DNA of 64,000 nt from Halobiforma lacisalsi AJ5. GTDB lineage: Archaea > Halobacteriota > Halobacteria > Halobacteriales > Natrialbaceae. Shown in pieces: positions 8,804-17,571 of this stretch (positions are counted from its first letter, which is position 1; every line of letters begins with the position of its first letter). The notes beneath the pieces are model-generated. The model made no database searches, was not told the origin of the DNA, and was given only the letters and a program-made list of their open reading frames with translations. A program made the position numbers and the translations under genes. The stretch is taken from positions 2,604,001 to 2,668,000 of the forward strand of contig NZ_CP019285.1 of the NCBI RefSeq assembly GCF_000226975.2, read 5' to 3'.

Positions 8804-9544
8804 ATGCGACGAACAACTGACGGTCGGTCCCGCCCCGGACACGAGTTGGAACCGATCAGTCCTGCGACTGACGGGTTTCAGGCCCCTCTCGGGGAAGGAA
8901 CGGCGGACGACTCGAGTAGAATCGTCGAAACTGGCACGACGACAGTCGGCGTCGTCGGAACGAACGGCGTCGTTCTCGCGGCCGACAGGCGAGCGAGCCT
9001 GGGCGGTCGCTTCGTGACCAGCAAACGGGCTCGAAAGATCGAGCCTGTCGCCGACCGGACGGCCCTCACGTTCTCGGGCAACGTCGGCGAGGCCCAGACG
9101 TTCGTCCGACAGCTTCGGTCCGAGCGACGACTGTACGAACTGCGCGGCGAGGGGGGCGCCTCTGTCGAGACGATAGCGACGGTCGCCGGCGACCTGATTC
9201 AGCAGGGGCCATACCGCGCGCTCGAGCTCGTGCTCGCAGGCGTCGACGACGAGCCGTCGCTGTACCAGATCGGTCGCGGTGGCGGGGTCATGCGTGCGGA
9301 CTACGCGGCGAGCGGAAGCGGGATGCAACTGGCCTATGGCAACCTCGAGGATGCCTACGAGCCCGATCTCCCGGTGTCGGCGCTCCGGGAAGCTGCGGCC
9401 GTTGCGGTCCACAGCGCGAGCGAGCGAGACACTGCGAGCGGCGACGGTACGACCCTCGCGACGATTACAGAAGACGGCATCGACCTCGAGACGTTCGACA
9501 CCCCGAACGCAGCGGTCGCCGCGACGACCGAGGAGGTGGCCTGA
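8804..9544 (+). CDS. psmB: Proteasome beta subunit paralogue
   Basis: A 246-residue Ntn-hydrolase with a 44-residue propeptide and an autocleavage site ETG/TTTVG that would expose Thr45 as the nucleophile. Asp17-equivalent (AADRRAS), the catalytic Lys (RARKI, in a loop one residue longer than in Thermoplasma), the TGSG-like ASGSG and the RDTASG motif are all present, so it is probably active. It diverges from the common haloarchaeal beta subunit in the body of the protein (for example SERRLYELRGEGGASVETIATVAG). It is followed two bases later by an alpha subunit gene, which suggests a dedicated alternative 20S particle. That it is a paralogue, and not the only beta subunit, is inferred from this divergence. 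Confidence 0.85.
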   Translation: MRRTTDGRSRPGHELEPISPATDGFQAPLGEGTADDSSRIVETGTTTVGVVGTNGVVLAADRRASLGGRFVTSKRARKIEPVADRTALTFSGNVGEAQTFVRQLRSERRLYELRGEGGASVETIATVAGDLIQQGPYRALELVLAGVDDEPSLYQIGRGGGVMRADYAASGSGMQLAYGNLEDAYEPDLPVSALREAAAVAVHSASERDTASGDGTTLATITEDGIDLETFDTPNAAVAATTEEVA

Positions 9545-9545
9545 G

Positions 9546-10289
9546 ATGGACTCGGGTGCCCACCAGCAGGCCTACGATCGCGGGAGCACGATCTTCTCGC
9601 CGGACGGCCGGCTCTACCAGGTCGAGTACGCACGGGAGGCCGTCGACCGGGGTGCGCCGAGCGTCGGCGTCGTCGCCGACGACTGCACCGTCCTCGCGGC
9701 GCGAAAACGCGTCCGGTCGCCGCTGCTCGAGCCGACATCGGTCGAGAAAGTGCACGCCGTCGACGACCATCTCGCAATCGCGTCCGCGGGACACGCGGCC
9801 GACGCCAGACAGCTCGTCGACGTCGCCCGTCGGGCGAGCCAGCGCCACCGGCTGCGATACGACGAGCAGATCGGCGTCGAAACGCTGGCGAAGCGGCTGG
9901 CCGATCACGTCCAGGAACGCACACAGAACGGCGGATCGCGGCCGTACGGGGCTGCGCTGCTGGTCGGCGGAGCCGATCCCGCTGGTGAGGCAACTCGACC
10001 GCGGCTGTTCGAGGTCGACCCGAGCGGAACGCCGTACGGCTGGAACGCGACTGCGGTCGGCGACGGGGCAAACGACGTCAGGGGGTTCTTCGAAGCGGAG
10101 TTCGAGGACGGGGGTTCCGGCGGCGGACGCCAGTGGGCCATCGAGACCGCACTCGAGGGACTCGACGCGACGACCGGCGACGACCTCGAGCCCGAAAGGG
10201 TCGAGGTTCGAACGATCGACTCCCGCGACGGCGTCGAGGCGCTTTCCTCGGCCCGCATCGGGGACGCCCTCGCCGAAGTCGGCTCGTAG
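9546..10289 (+). CDS. psmA: Proteasome alpha subunit paralogue
   Basis: A 247-residue alpha-type subunit with the hallmark N-terminus QAYDRGSTIFSPDGRLYQVEYAREAVDRG, which forms the gate and ring contacts, followed by SVEKVHAVDDHLAIASAGHAADARQLVD. It starts at the ATG at 9546, one base after the beta stop codon, so the pair is co-transcribed. Compared with ordinary haloarchaeal alpha subunits, it lacks the long acidic C-terminal tail, and its second half is divergent (GDGANDVRGFFEAEFEDGGSGGGRQW). A beta-alpha operon is less usual than separate loci and suggests a matched pair. Confidence 0.85.
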   Translation: MDSGAHQQAYDRGSTIFSPDGRLYQVEYAREAVDRGAPSVGVVADDCTVLAARKRVRSPLLEPTSVEKVHAVDDHLAIASAGHAADARQLVDVARRASQRHRLRYDEQIGVETLAKRLADHVQERTQNGGSRPYGAALLVGGADPAGEATRPRLFEVDPSGTPYGWNATAVGDGANDVRGFFEAEFEDGGSGGGRQWAIETALEGLDATTGDDLEPERVEVRTIDSRDGVEALSSARIGDALAEVGS

Positions 10290-10299
10290 CGACTCACTC

Positions 10300-11280
10300 T
10301 CACTCGTCGGCCGACGAACGCTGTACGTCGACGACCGATGCGTGCTCGTCGACGTAGAGCGCGAGCACGTCCCCCTCGAGTTCGGTGACGACGCGAACGG
10401 CGAGTGGCTCCTCCGAGAGAGTCGTCTCGGTCCACTCGTGGCCGACGTTCCAGATCGGCCGCTCCGAGACGTCTTCGCCGTGTTCGTGGTAGAAGGAGAC
10501 GACGGACGGATGATCGAGAACGGCGAGCGTCACCGGACACCGCAACTCGATACCGCAACCGTGACACGAGAACTCCGCCTGAACGTGGTCGTCGTACTCC
10601 GACGGAAGTTCGTCCGCGACGGTCGTACTCGGCGTCACGAGCCGTCCGGAGACGTCGCCGCTACAGTCGGGACAGACCCCGTCGGCGGCGAGTCCGAGTC
10701 GGTGTCGATGATACCGGTCGAACGCCGCGGGGAACTCGTCGCCGTGGCCCCCGATCCCCACAGGCGGGACGCCGAGTCGCAACAGCGATCGGCCGCAGTC
10801 GTCACAGGAGATCGTCACGACGTTGTCGGCCGACCTGGCCTCGAGGTCCTGCCGACCACAGAAGGGACAGGACTCCTCGAGTTCGACCGGCGGCCGATCG
10901 ACCCGGTGAGTGTACGTCCCGGTCGCAATGGTCCTGCCGATCCGTTCGCCGGCGTAGGTTAGTTCGTAGCCGTCGTCGTACTGGTGGAGGTACGGGCCGA
11001 CGAGTTGCTCGAGGTGGTAGGCGAACCCGGCGGAGGTATCGACGTCCGATGCCTCGAACAGCGCCGAGAACGAGACTCGAGACGGCCCCTCGCCGTCGGT
11101 CCGCTCGAGCATCGTATCCAGGATACCCATCCTGATCTCGTTGCCGAGGGCCTGGAACGCGTCGCTCGGGTCGGACACGCGTTCCGCCCGCGCCGGTTCC
11201 GCGGTCGGCGAAGCGATCGAGGGGCTCGAGTCCGGCCCGCGGTCCCGTGATCCGATCGACGGCTCGTCGACCTCGTCCAT
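10300..11280 (-). CDS. Haloarchaeal winged-helix regulator with zinc ribbons (ArsR-like)
   Basis: A 326-residue probable transcription regulator. Residues 40-125 form an ArsR-like winged helix (DAFQALGNEIRMGILDTMLER, FAYHLEQLVGPYLHQYDDGYELTYAGE). The rest holds Cys pairs typical of zinc ribbons: CPFCG and CDDCG near residues 138-160, CPDCSG near 203 and CHGCGIELRC near 240. It is convergent with the proteasome operon, ending 10 bases after it. This domain layout is widespread in haloarchaea with no defined target. I do not assign a ligand. Confidence 0.8.
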   Translation of the reverse strand: MDEVDEPSIGSRDRGPDSSPSIASPTAEPARAERVSDPSDAFQALGNEIRMGILDTMLERTDGEGPSRVSFSALFEASDVDTSAGFAYHLEQLVGPYLHQYDDGYELTYAGERIGRTIATGTYTHRVDRPPVELEESCPFCGRQDLEARSADNVVTISCDDCGRSLLRLGVPPVGIGGHGDEFPAAFDRYHRHRLGLAADGVCPDCSGDVSGRLVTPSTTVADELPSEYDDHVQAEFSCHGCGIELRCPVTLAVLDHPSVVSFYHEHGEDVSERPIWNVGHEWTETTLSEEPLAVRVVTELEGDVLALYVDEHASVVDVQRSSADE

Positions 11281-11362
11281 AGAGACGCTTTGTCACGGAC
11301 GGAGAAGTAAGTTCTCAAACTGACAATCGTAATCCGCGGTCGTCGTGGGCTGAGGCCGGCGG

Positions 11363-11878
11363 CTACGGCGTCCGTTTCCGCTTCTCGAGTACCCGGACGT
11401 TCTCGATACCCGTCTCGGGGTACTGCCCGTCCTCGTCCTTCTCGACGGCTTTGACCATGTCCCAGACGACGTTCAGTCCGGTCGTGACTCCCTCGAGGGC
11501 CTCCATCTCGCAGCCCGTCTTGCCGGTCGTCTCGACGGCGACCTCGCACTCGACGCGGTCCTCGCCCAGTGAAAAGTCGGTGTCGACGTTCGTAATCGGG
11601 ATCTGGTGACACATCGGGATCGTCTCCCAGGTGTGCTTGACGGCCTGGACGGCGCCGATCCGGGCGGTCGCGAGCACGTCTCCCTTGCCGATCTCGTCCG
11701 CGCGGATGGCCTCGACCGTCGACGGCTGCAGGCGGATCTCGCCCGCCGCGACGGCACGGCGCTCGCTGTCGGGTTTGTCCCCGACGTCGACCATCTGAAC
11801 GTCGCCGTCGTCGGTGGTGTGGGTGAGGTCCTCCGCCTCCGCCTCCGCGTCGCCGTCGGCGTCGGTCTCCTCAGACAT
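11363..11878 (-). CDS. moaC: Cyclic pyranopterin monophosphate synthase MoaC
   Basis: Converts the GTP-derived cyclic dehydro-intermediate made by MoaA into cyclic pyranopterin monophosphate, the second product of molybdenum cofactor synthesis. Family motifs are clear: HTTDDGDVQMVDVGDKPDSERRA, the loop EIGKGDVLATARIGAVQAVKHT, the substrate-site MCHQIPITNVDTDF and KTGCEMEALEGV. A 20-residue acidic N-terminal extension is present. The start is taken at the ATG at 11878, which overlaps the end of nnr; two further in-frame ATGs lie just upstream. Translational coupling to nnr is likely. Confidence 0.93.
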   Translation of the reverse strand: MSEETDADGDAEAEAEDLTHTTDDGDVQMVDVGDKPDSERRAVAAGEIRLQPSTVEAIRADEIGKGDVLATARIGAVQAVKHTWETIPMCHQIPITNVDTDFSLGEDRVECEVAVETTGKTGCEMEALEGVTTGLNVVWDMVKAVEKDEDGQYPETGIENVRVLEKRKRTP

Positions 11879-13298
11879 CCGCATCACCCCACAGGACCCC
11901 GGGGATCTCCCCGAGCAGTTCGGAGGCGAGGAACCCGTGTCCGTTCCCGTCGGCGAGCCGTTCTCCCGCGAGGCCGTTGACGTGGGCGCCCGCCGCGGCC
12001 GCCTCGAGCGGTTCTGCCCCCTCGAGCAGCGCGGCGACGATCCCGGCGAGCGTGTCGCCGGTGCCGCCGACCTTCATGCCGACCGTCCCCGAGCGGCTGA
12101 TCCGGGTCCGCTCGCCGTCCGTGATCACGTCGTCGGCCCCTTTTGCGAGGACGACGTGGCCGAGGTCCGCGGCGAACGACTCGATCTCGTCGGCGACCGC
12201 CCGGAGATCGTCGGCGTCCGGTCCGCCCATCCGTGCGAGTTCGGCCCGGTTGGGCGTACAGACGAGCGTCGCGTCGGTCTCGACGTCGGGAACGACCGCG
12301 AGCGCGTCGGCGTCGACGACCACACGGCCGTCGTAAGACTCGAGGAACCGGCGGGCGGCCTCGAGCGTCTCGTCGGCGGTGCCGAGCCCGGGGCCGAGCA
12401 CGACGGGGTTGTCGTACCGCCGGGCCGTCTCGAGCAACTCATCGGCCCGCTCGGGCGTGAGCACGTCCTCCTCGTAGGGCTGGACGATGAGATCCTCGGC
12501 GTAGCCCTGGATCTCGCCGGCGACCGACTCGGGCGCGGCGACGAAGGAGAGTTCGGCGCCGGCCCGCAGGGCGGCCTGGGCGGCGAGCGCGGGCGCGCCC
12601 GTGTACGGCCCGCCGCCGATGACGTAGGGGCGACCGTCGCGGCCGACCGGCCGAGCCAGCGAGAGATCGCCGGGGCCGACGAACCGCTCCGCCGCGGCAG
12701 GGATGCCGATGTCCGCGACCGTTATCTCGGCAGCGAGGTCCTCGAGGCCGGGCTTCGCGTCGTGGAAGGTGACCACGCGGTCCGCCTCGACCCGGTTCCC
12801 GGCGTGGTCGCCCCCGTCGGCGTCGAACCCGGTGGGGACGTCGACCGCGACGACGGTCGCGTCGGCGTCGTTGATCGCCTCGGCGGCGGTCGCGACGGGC
12901 TCCCGGAGGTCGCCGCTGATCCCCGTCCCGAGCATCGCGTCGACGATCACGTCGGCCTCGGGCAGGTCGAACCCGCTCGAGTCCCGGACCTCCCGGACGT
13001 CGTAGTCGGCCTGCTCGAGGGCCGCCCAGTTCTCCCGGGAGATCTCGGTCCCGATGTTCTCGGGGCGCCCGAGTAGGAGGGTGGAGACGGCGTACCCGTC
13101 CAAGAAGCGGACGGCGACGAACGCGTCACCGCCGTTATTCCCGCGTCCCGCGACGATCGCCACGCTCGAGTCAGGTTCGGCGACGTCCCGGACCGCGCGA
13201 GCGACGGCGTTCCCGCTCGACTCCATGAGCTGCTTGCGCGCCACGCCAAGCGCCGCGGCGTTCTCGTCGACGGCGGCCATCCGCCTGCCTGTGATCAT
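11871..13298 (-). CDS. nnr: Bifunctional NAD(P)HX epimerase/dehydratase
   Basis: Repairs hydrated NAD(P)H. The N-terminal YjeF-like epimerase domain (about residues 1-210) starts MITGRRMAAVDENAAALG and has the phosphate-binding GRGNNGGDA, DAMLGTG and VAVDVPTGFDADGG. The C-terminal ribokinase-like dehydratase domain has PYVIGGGPYTGAPALAA, VLGPGLGTADET, DADALA, CTPNRAELARM and the catalytic GGTGDTLAG. The start chosen, ATG 13298, gives the usual MITG opening; an ATG at 13349 would add 17 residues. The stop overlaps moaC by 8 bases. Confidence 0.93.
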   Translation of the reverse strand: MITGRRMAAVDENAAALGVARKQLMESSGNAVARAVRDVAEPDSSVAIVAGRGNNGGDAFVAVRFLDGYAVSTLLLGRPENIGTEISRENWAALEQADYDVREVRDSSGFDLPEADVIVDAMLGTGISGDLREPVATAAEAINDADATVVAVDVPTGFDADGGDHAGNRVEADRVVTFHDAKPGLEDLAAEITVADIGIPAAAERFVGPGDLSLARPVGRDGRPYVIGGGPYTGAPALAAQAALRAGAELSFVAAPESVAGEIQGYAEDLIVQPYEEDVLTPERADELLETARRYDNPVVLGPGLGTADETLEAARRFLESYDGRVVVDADALAVVPDVETDATLVCTPNRAELARMGGPDADDLRAVADEIESFAADLGHVVLAKGADDVITDGERTRISRSGTVGMKVGGTGDTLAGIVAALLEGAEPLEAAAAGAHVNGLAGERLADGNGHGFLASELLGEIPGVLWGDADV

Positions 13299-13373
13299 GT
13301 ACAGGGGTTCGACCGGCCGGCCGTTCAAGATTGCGGACGACACGCTCATGGCCCGGGACCGGCTAGAGACGGC

Positions 13374-13892
13374 GTGAACGTCTTCTGGCTCGACGAGGAC
13401 CCCCGGCTCGCCGCGCGGTACCACTGCGATCAGCACGTCAACAAGATGCTGCTCGAGGCGGCCCAGGTCCTCTGTACAGCGGCCCGCGAGAACGGATACG
13501 ATCCCGAGTTCCTCTACGGGTCGACCCACGTCGGTCACCCGGTCACACGCTGGGCCGCCGAGTCCCGGGCCAACTGGCTCCGCCTGCGCGAGCACGCCGC
13601 GGCGCTCAACGCGGAGTTCGTCGAGCGCTACGACAAGGACGACGACCACGCGAGTTGGCGGGTGATCGAGCGGATCGAGCCCGGCGAGATCGAGTTCCCT
13701 GCCGAGGAGCCGACGTCACGGCCGCAGGCGATGCCCGACGAGTACAAGCGGCCCGGCGATCCGGTGGCGGCCTACCGGGCCTACTACGCCGGCGAAAAGG
13801 CCGAGTGGGCCGAGTGGAACTACACCGAGGAGCCGCCGTGGCTCGAGGTGTATCGGGAGTCAGTCGCCGACGCCAACCGCCACCAGGGTTAG
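13374..13892 (+). CDS. Conserved protein with CDQHVNKM motif, function unknown
   Basis: A 172-residue soluble protein starting with GTG. The N-terminus MNVFWLDEDPRLAARYHCDQHVNKMLLEAAQVLCTAA and the following THVGHPVTRWAAESRANWLRL resemble a family I recall from phages and bacteria with no assigned activity. His, Cys and Asp residues at CDQH and STHVGHP could be a metal or active site. It lies divergent to nnr with a gap of about 75 bases and overlaps the convergent acylphosphatase by 4 bases. I do not recognise a function. Confidence 0.75.
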   Translation: MNVFWLDEDPRLAARYHCDQHVNKMLLEAAQVLCTAARENGYDPEFLYGSTHVGHPVTRWAAESRANWLRLREHAAALNAEFVERYDKDDDHASWRVIERIEPGEIEFPAEEPTSRPQAMPDEYKRPGDPVAAYRAYYAGEKAEWAEWNYTEEPPWLEVYRESVADANRHQG

Positions 13893-14167
13893 TACCGGAT
13901 CTCGAACCCGTCCTCGCCCTGTGGCTCCTCGTACTCTACCTCGACGTCCTCGACCTCCGCCGCGGGGCTGCCCGTGTGACACCACTGGACCATCCCCTCG
14001 ACGGCGTCCTCGGGCCCCTCGAAGACGGCCTCGACCCGGCCGTCGGCGAGGTTCTTCACCCAGCCGTCGACGCCCTTCTCGCGGGCGGTGTCGCGGGTGT
14101 TTGCCCGGTAGAAGACGCCCTGTACGGTCCCCGAAACGAAGACGTGTGCTCGTGTGCGTTCGGACAT
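13889..14167 (-). CDS. acyP: Acylphosphatase
   Basis: A 92-residue enzyme that hydrolyses acyl phosphates such as 1,3-bisphosphoglycerate or carbamoyl phosphate. The catalytic Arg and phosphate loop are in VSGTVQGVFYRANTRDTA, and the catalytic Asn is in GVDGWVKNLADGRVEAVFEGPE; length and motifs are typical. It converges on the preceding gene with a 4-base overlap, so no terminator separates them. Confidence 0.94.
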   Translation of the reverse strand: MSERTRAHVFVSGTVQGVFYRANTRDTAREKGVDGWVKNLADGRVEAVFEGPEDAVEGMVQWCHTGSPAAEVEDVEVEYEEPQGEDGFEIRY

Positions 14168-14218
14168 TGTTGGATGAATCGACCGCGAGTGTCAAAAATC
14201 CCGTCCGTTATGGATCAG

Positions 14219-14354
14219 AGCCGGAACCGGAACCGGAATCAGAACCAGAACCAGAACCAGGGCCCGGCGACAACGCAAGGTGCCTCGAGCCCCTATCGCT
14301 ACCCGTGACCGGAACCGAAACCGGAACCGGAACCGGAACCGGAACCGGAACTGG
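14219..14354. repeat. Two blocks of hexanucleotide repeat (GGAACC-type)
   Basis: Block 1 (about 14219-14260) repeats CCGGAA then CCAGAA units. Block 2 (about 14309-14354) repeats GGAACC about seven times with small changes. Block 2 lies inside the next gene and encodes the Thr-Gly string at its N-terminus; block 1 lies in the leader. Similar hexamer runs recur through the window. Confidence 0.8.
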
Positions 14355-15375
14355 GACCGTCCGCCGCCGGGACGGCATCCACTTCGACCGTGGGGAGCGA
14401 GGTCGCATCGTCGCCGACGCCGGAAGCGCCGTCGGCGCGGTCAACGTCGTCAGCCACGCCCACGCCGATCACACCTTTCGATCGGCGCCCGAGACCGTCG
14501 TCTGCTCGGCCGAAACGGCGGCGATCGCGGAAGCACGAACCGGCACCGGCTTCGAGTTCGCCGAGACCGCACCGGGGGTCGAACTCGTCCCGGCGGGCCA
14601 CGTCGTCGGCTCGCGGGCGGCGCTCGTCGACGTCGAGTCCGACCGCGAGTCCGCGAACGGACCGCGGCGGTACTGCTACACGGGTGATTTCTCGATCCGC
14701 GACCGGTGCTATCTCGAGGGGTTCGACCCCGACGCGATCGATGTCGACGCCCTCGTGATGGAGACGACGTACGGGCGGCCGACCTACCGGTTCCCGCCCC
14801 AGGACGCTCTCGAGGCCGAGATCCTGGACTGGCTCGTTGACAACGACGACCGGCCGCTCTTTCTGTTCGGCTACTCGCTGGGTCGCGCCCAGAAGCTCCA
14901 GTGGCTCACCCGCGAGGCGCTCGAGGGACGGGGCGGCGACCGTGAGATCCTCGTCTCGGCGTCGATCCGCGAGGTCAACCGCGCCATCGAGTCCGCGACC
15001 GATCTCTCGTTCCCGGGGCGGGCGTACGACTCGTTGCGAGATCTGGAGGACGAAATCGTCGTCCTCCCGTCGAACCAGGCGCGAGCGGACTGGGTCGAGA
15101 CCGCGGCCGACCGCGAGGGCGCCCTGAAGGCCGGGTTCTCCGGTAGGGCGGTTGACGACTCCTTTCGGTATCGGGGCGGCTACGACGCGACCTTCCCACT
15201 GACCGACCACTGTGACTACGACGAACTGCTCGAGACGGTGCGGGCGATCGATCCCGAGGTCGTCTACACCCACCACGGCTTCGCCGAGGAGTTCGCGGAC
15301 GCGCTCGCCACCGAGTACGGCTACCGGGCGTGGCCGCTGAAACGCGATCAGCGAACGCTGGGGGAGTTCCGCTGA
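14305..15375 (+). CDS. Metallo-beta-lactamase-fold nuclease-like protein (RNA-processing exonuclease family)
   Basis: A 356-residue protein of the MBL family related to mRNA 3'-end processing factors and DNA-ligase-associated exonucleases. Zinc motifs are VVSHAHADHT (HxHxDH), PAGHVVGSRAA, CYTGDFSIRD and VMETTYGRP, with a C-terminal TDHCDYDELLETV and YTHHGF. These match the MBL motifs 1-4 and the downstream His motifs. The start is taken at the GTG at 14305; the protein then begins with a (Thr-Gly)n tail from the repeat block before the domain at IHFDRGERGRIVADAG. The substrate (RNA or DNA) is not known. Confidence 0.82.
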   Translation: MTGTETGTGTGTGTGTGTVRRRDGIHFDRGERGRIVADAGSAVGAVNVVSHAHADHTFRSAPETVVCSAETAAIAEARTGTGFEFAETAPGVELVPAGHVVGSRAALVDVESDRESANGPRRYCYTGDFSIRDRCYLEGFDPDAIDVDALVMETTYGRPTYRFPPQDALEAEILDWLVDNDDRPLFLFGYSLGRAQKLQWLTREALEGRGGDREILVSASIREVNRAIESATDLSFPGRAYDSLRDLEDEIVVLPSNQARADWVETAADREGALKAGFSGRAVDDSFRYRGGYDATFPLTDHCDYDELLETVRAIDPEVVYTHHGFAEEFADALATEYGYRAWPLKRDQRTLGEFR

Positions 15376-15380
15376 TCGCG

Positions 15381-15629
15381 ATGGGCGTTCTCGACCGACT
15401 CGAGGACGAGTTCGTCGATGTCTCGATGAGCCGGGCGACCGTCCGCGAGTTGTTCGAACTCGCGTTCGGATCGGTCCTGTTCGTCCTCCTCGCCGGCGGA
15501 CTCGCGTACTACCTCCTCGGGCGCACCGTCGCGCTGGCCGTCGTCGCGGTCCTTGCCGTCGTGTTCACGATCACGGTCGCCTCGCAGGCCTACTGGGCGC
15601 TGACCGGCCGCGCGGACTACGAGGACTAA
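15381..15629 (+). CDS. Small membrane protein, haloarchaeal
   Basis: An 82-residue protein with a charged N-terminus (MGVLDRLEDEFVDVSMSRATVRELFE) and two closely spaced membrane helices (FGSVLFVLLAGGLAYYLLG and VALAVVAVLAVVFTITVASQ). It starts 5 bases after the stop of the nuclease-like gene, so the two are probably co-transcribed. No function can be read from it. Confidence 0.75.
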   Translation: MGVLDRLEDEFVDVSMSRATVRELFELAFGSVLFVLLAGGLAYYLLGRTVALAVVAVLAVVFTITVASQAYWALTGRADYED

Positions 15630-15666
15630 TCGCCCGAAAACAGGGACCCGGGGACCGGAACCGGCG

Positions 15667-16572
15667 TTACTCCCCAGTTCGCAGGTGATGGAAGACGTAC
15701 GTCTGGGCGTATCCCGCGTACTCGCCGCCGAACCGTTCGCGGATCGCCCGCGACGTGGCGGCGTAGGAGTCCCGATCGCAGTCCGGGTAGTAGTCCTCGA
15801 TCGCCGACCTGATCCAGGTGTCGAGCGGCACGGCCTCGTCGAAGCCGAGCGAGAATAGGAGCACGCAGTCGGCCACCTTGTCGCCGACGCCGACGAACCG
15901 GCCGAGGTAGTCCCGCGCCGCCTCGTACTCGAGGTCGCGGGCGTCCTCCGGATGGGCCTCGCCATCGGCGACCATCTCCGCCGTACGGACGACGTACGGC
16001 GCACGGTAGCCGAGGCCTAACTCGCGGAGTTCGTCCTCGGTCGCGGCCGCGAGCCGTTCGGGCGTCGGGAACGCGTGGTAGGTCCGCCCGTCGAACTCGA
16101 TCGGATCGCCGTACTCTCGGGACAGAGCCGACACCATCGAGTGGATCCGGCTCACGCGCATCTGGGCCGAGCAAATAAACGAAATCAGACAGCCGAAGGC
16201 TGGGTCGGACACCAGCCGCATCCCGCGGTGGGCCTCGTAGGCCGCCGTCAGCAGCGGATCGTCGGGCGCAGCGGCGACGATCGCCTCGAGGTCGTCGTCG
16301 AGCCGCAGCAGTCGGCGGACGGTCGCCTCGGCGTCGTCGGCCGTCGACTCCCACTCGAGGCGGCCGTCACGGGTTCGGACGCGGACCACGTCCGGCTCCG
16401 GCCCGCTCGAGGCGTCGTCGACGACGGTGTAGTACCAGGCGTCGCCGGGCCGCTCGCCGGTGTACATTTTGCCGTCTTCGCGCCGCCAGAGGTAGCTCTG
16501 TCCGCTCTCGAGCGTCAGGTAGAGATCGAGGCCGCCGGGGAGGTCCGCAAGCGGGATCGTTCCGGTTTCCAT
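15667..16572 (-). CDS. ogg: 8-oxoguanine DNA glycosylase/AP lyase, OGG1 type
   Basis: Removes 8-oxoguanine opposite cytosine and nicks the strand. The N-terminal domain (residues 1-110) has the OGG-like LESGQSYLWRR. The helix-hairpin-helix-GPD domain follows with FICSAQMRVSRIHSMV and LGLGYRAPYVV; the catalytic Lys232 is in FVGVGDKVADCVLLFSLG and the Asp251 is in VPLDTWIR. The length of 301 and the catalytic pair fit Ogg1/archaeal Ogg. It converges on the small membrane protein gene, 37 bases apart. Confidence 0.93.
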   Translation of the reverse strand: METGTIPLADLPGGLDLYLTLESGQSYLWRREDGKMYTGERPGDAWYYTVVDDASSGPEPDVVRVRTRDGRLEWESTADDAEATVRRLLRLDDDLEAIVAAAPDDPLLTAAYEAHRGMRLVSDPAFGCLISFICSAQMRVSRIHSMVSALSREYGDPIEFDGRTYHAFPTPERLAAATEDELRELGLGYRAPYVVRTAEMVADGEAHPEDARDLEYEAARDYLGRFVGVGDKVADCVLLFSLGFDEAVPLDTWIRSAIEDYYPDCDRDSYAATSRAIRERFGGEYAGYAQTYVFHHLRTGE

Positions 16573-16776
16573 TCGTGGGGTGCTTCGAGGGCGGCGGCTT
16601 GGACCTTTCGAAGCCGATCAGAACGGGATCGAGCGCAGTACCGCCCGCTCATAGCGGGTGAAAATCGGAGACGGAGATGGGGATTCGGAGACACGCTCGC
16701 GGCTGAGACCCACCTCGGCCACGAAAATGGGGGGTCGAGGCGAACCTTGATACTGTAGGCGACACAATGTCTAGGT

Positions 16777-17274
16777 ATGAACTGCAGGGTTGTCGTCGAA
16801 GCTGCCGTGCCGGTATTCGACGTTGAGACGGAAGACGAGGCGATTCGCATCGCCATCTCGAAGACGGGAGAGATGTTGAACCCTGATCTGAACTACGTCG
16901 AGATCAACATGGGCGAACGGACCTCCCCATCCGGGGAGGAACTGCCGCCCGCGTTCATCGCGGCCGACGAGGCACTGGTCGCACTCGAGCTCGAGATGAC
17001 CGTCTTCAACGTCGAGCGCGAGGAACACGCCTCGCGTATCGCACGCAAGGAGATCGGCCAACGGCTCGAGAACATTCCACTCGAGGTCATGGAAGTCGAG
17101 GTACTGGAAGAGGAAGAAATCGAAGACGAAACGGAAACCGAAGCGGAACCGGAGTCCGAAACCGAGGACGAGGAGTCGGAATCCGGTGGGTCCGACGAGG
17201 CCGATGCCGACGCCGGTAAAGCGGACGAGGAAGACGACGAAGTCCTCCCGGAGTTCGAAGACCTGGTCGAATAA
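16777..17274 (+). CDS. UPF0212 (DUF555) protein
   Basis: A 165-residue protein with the archaeal UPF0212 domain in residues 1-110 (CRVVVEAAVPVFDVETEDEAIRIAISKTGEMLNPDLNYVEI) and a very acidic, low-complexity C-terminal tail (residues 110-165). The function is unknown, though the family is conserved in archaea. A TATA-like GATACTGT lies about 27 bases upstream, supporting the ATG at 16777. The 297 bases that follow, up to the next gene, hold no recognisable gene. Confidence 0.85.
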   Translation: MNCRVVVEAAVPVFDVETEDEAIRIAISKTGEMLNPDLNYVEINMGERTSPSGEELPPAFIAADEALVALELEMTVFNVEREEHASRIARKEIGQRLENIPLEVMEVEVLEEEEIEDETETEAEPESETEDEESESGGSDEADADAGKADEEDDEVLPEFEDLVE

Positions 17275-17571
17275 CCGACCGCCTCAGGGACTCGATCATC
17301 GACTCGTCGATACGAGAGCGACGACCGCTACCCGCGACCTTCGGACCGCTTTCTCCTGCAGCGGACTCCCCGTCTCGCCGACGGATTCGTGTCGGATGCT
17401 TTCCCCGTTGATAGTTCAGTGGTGTCTCCGCCATCGAGGCCCGAGGAAATAACAACTGGTTACCGGGTGCACTATCGGACGTTTCGTTTTCAACCAGTGG
17501 TAGAGCGCGGAACAGCGGTGACAGTCTCGCCAGTTATGAATCTGTTAGGACCGCAGGATACGTCGGGATAC

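Noticed and set aside
15667..16572. Alternative reading as AlkA or MutY
   Set aside because: The Lys in GVGDKVADC and the OGG-like N-terminal domain fit OGG; there are no iron-sulfur Cys as in MutY.
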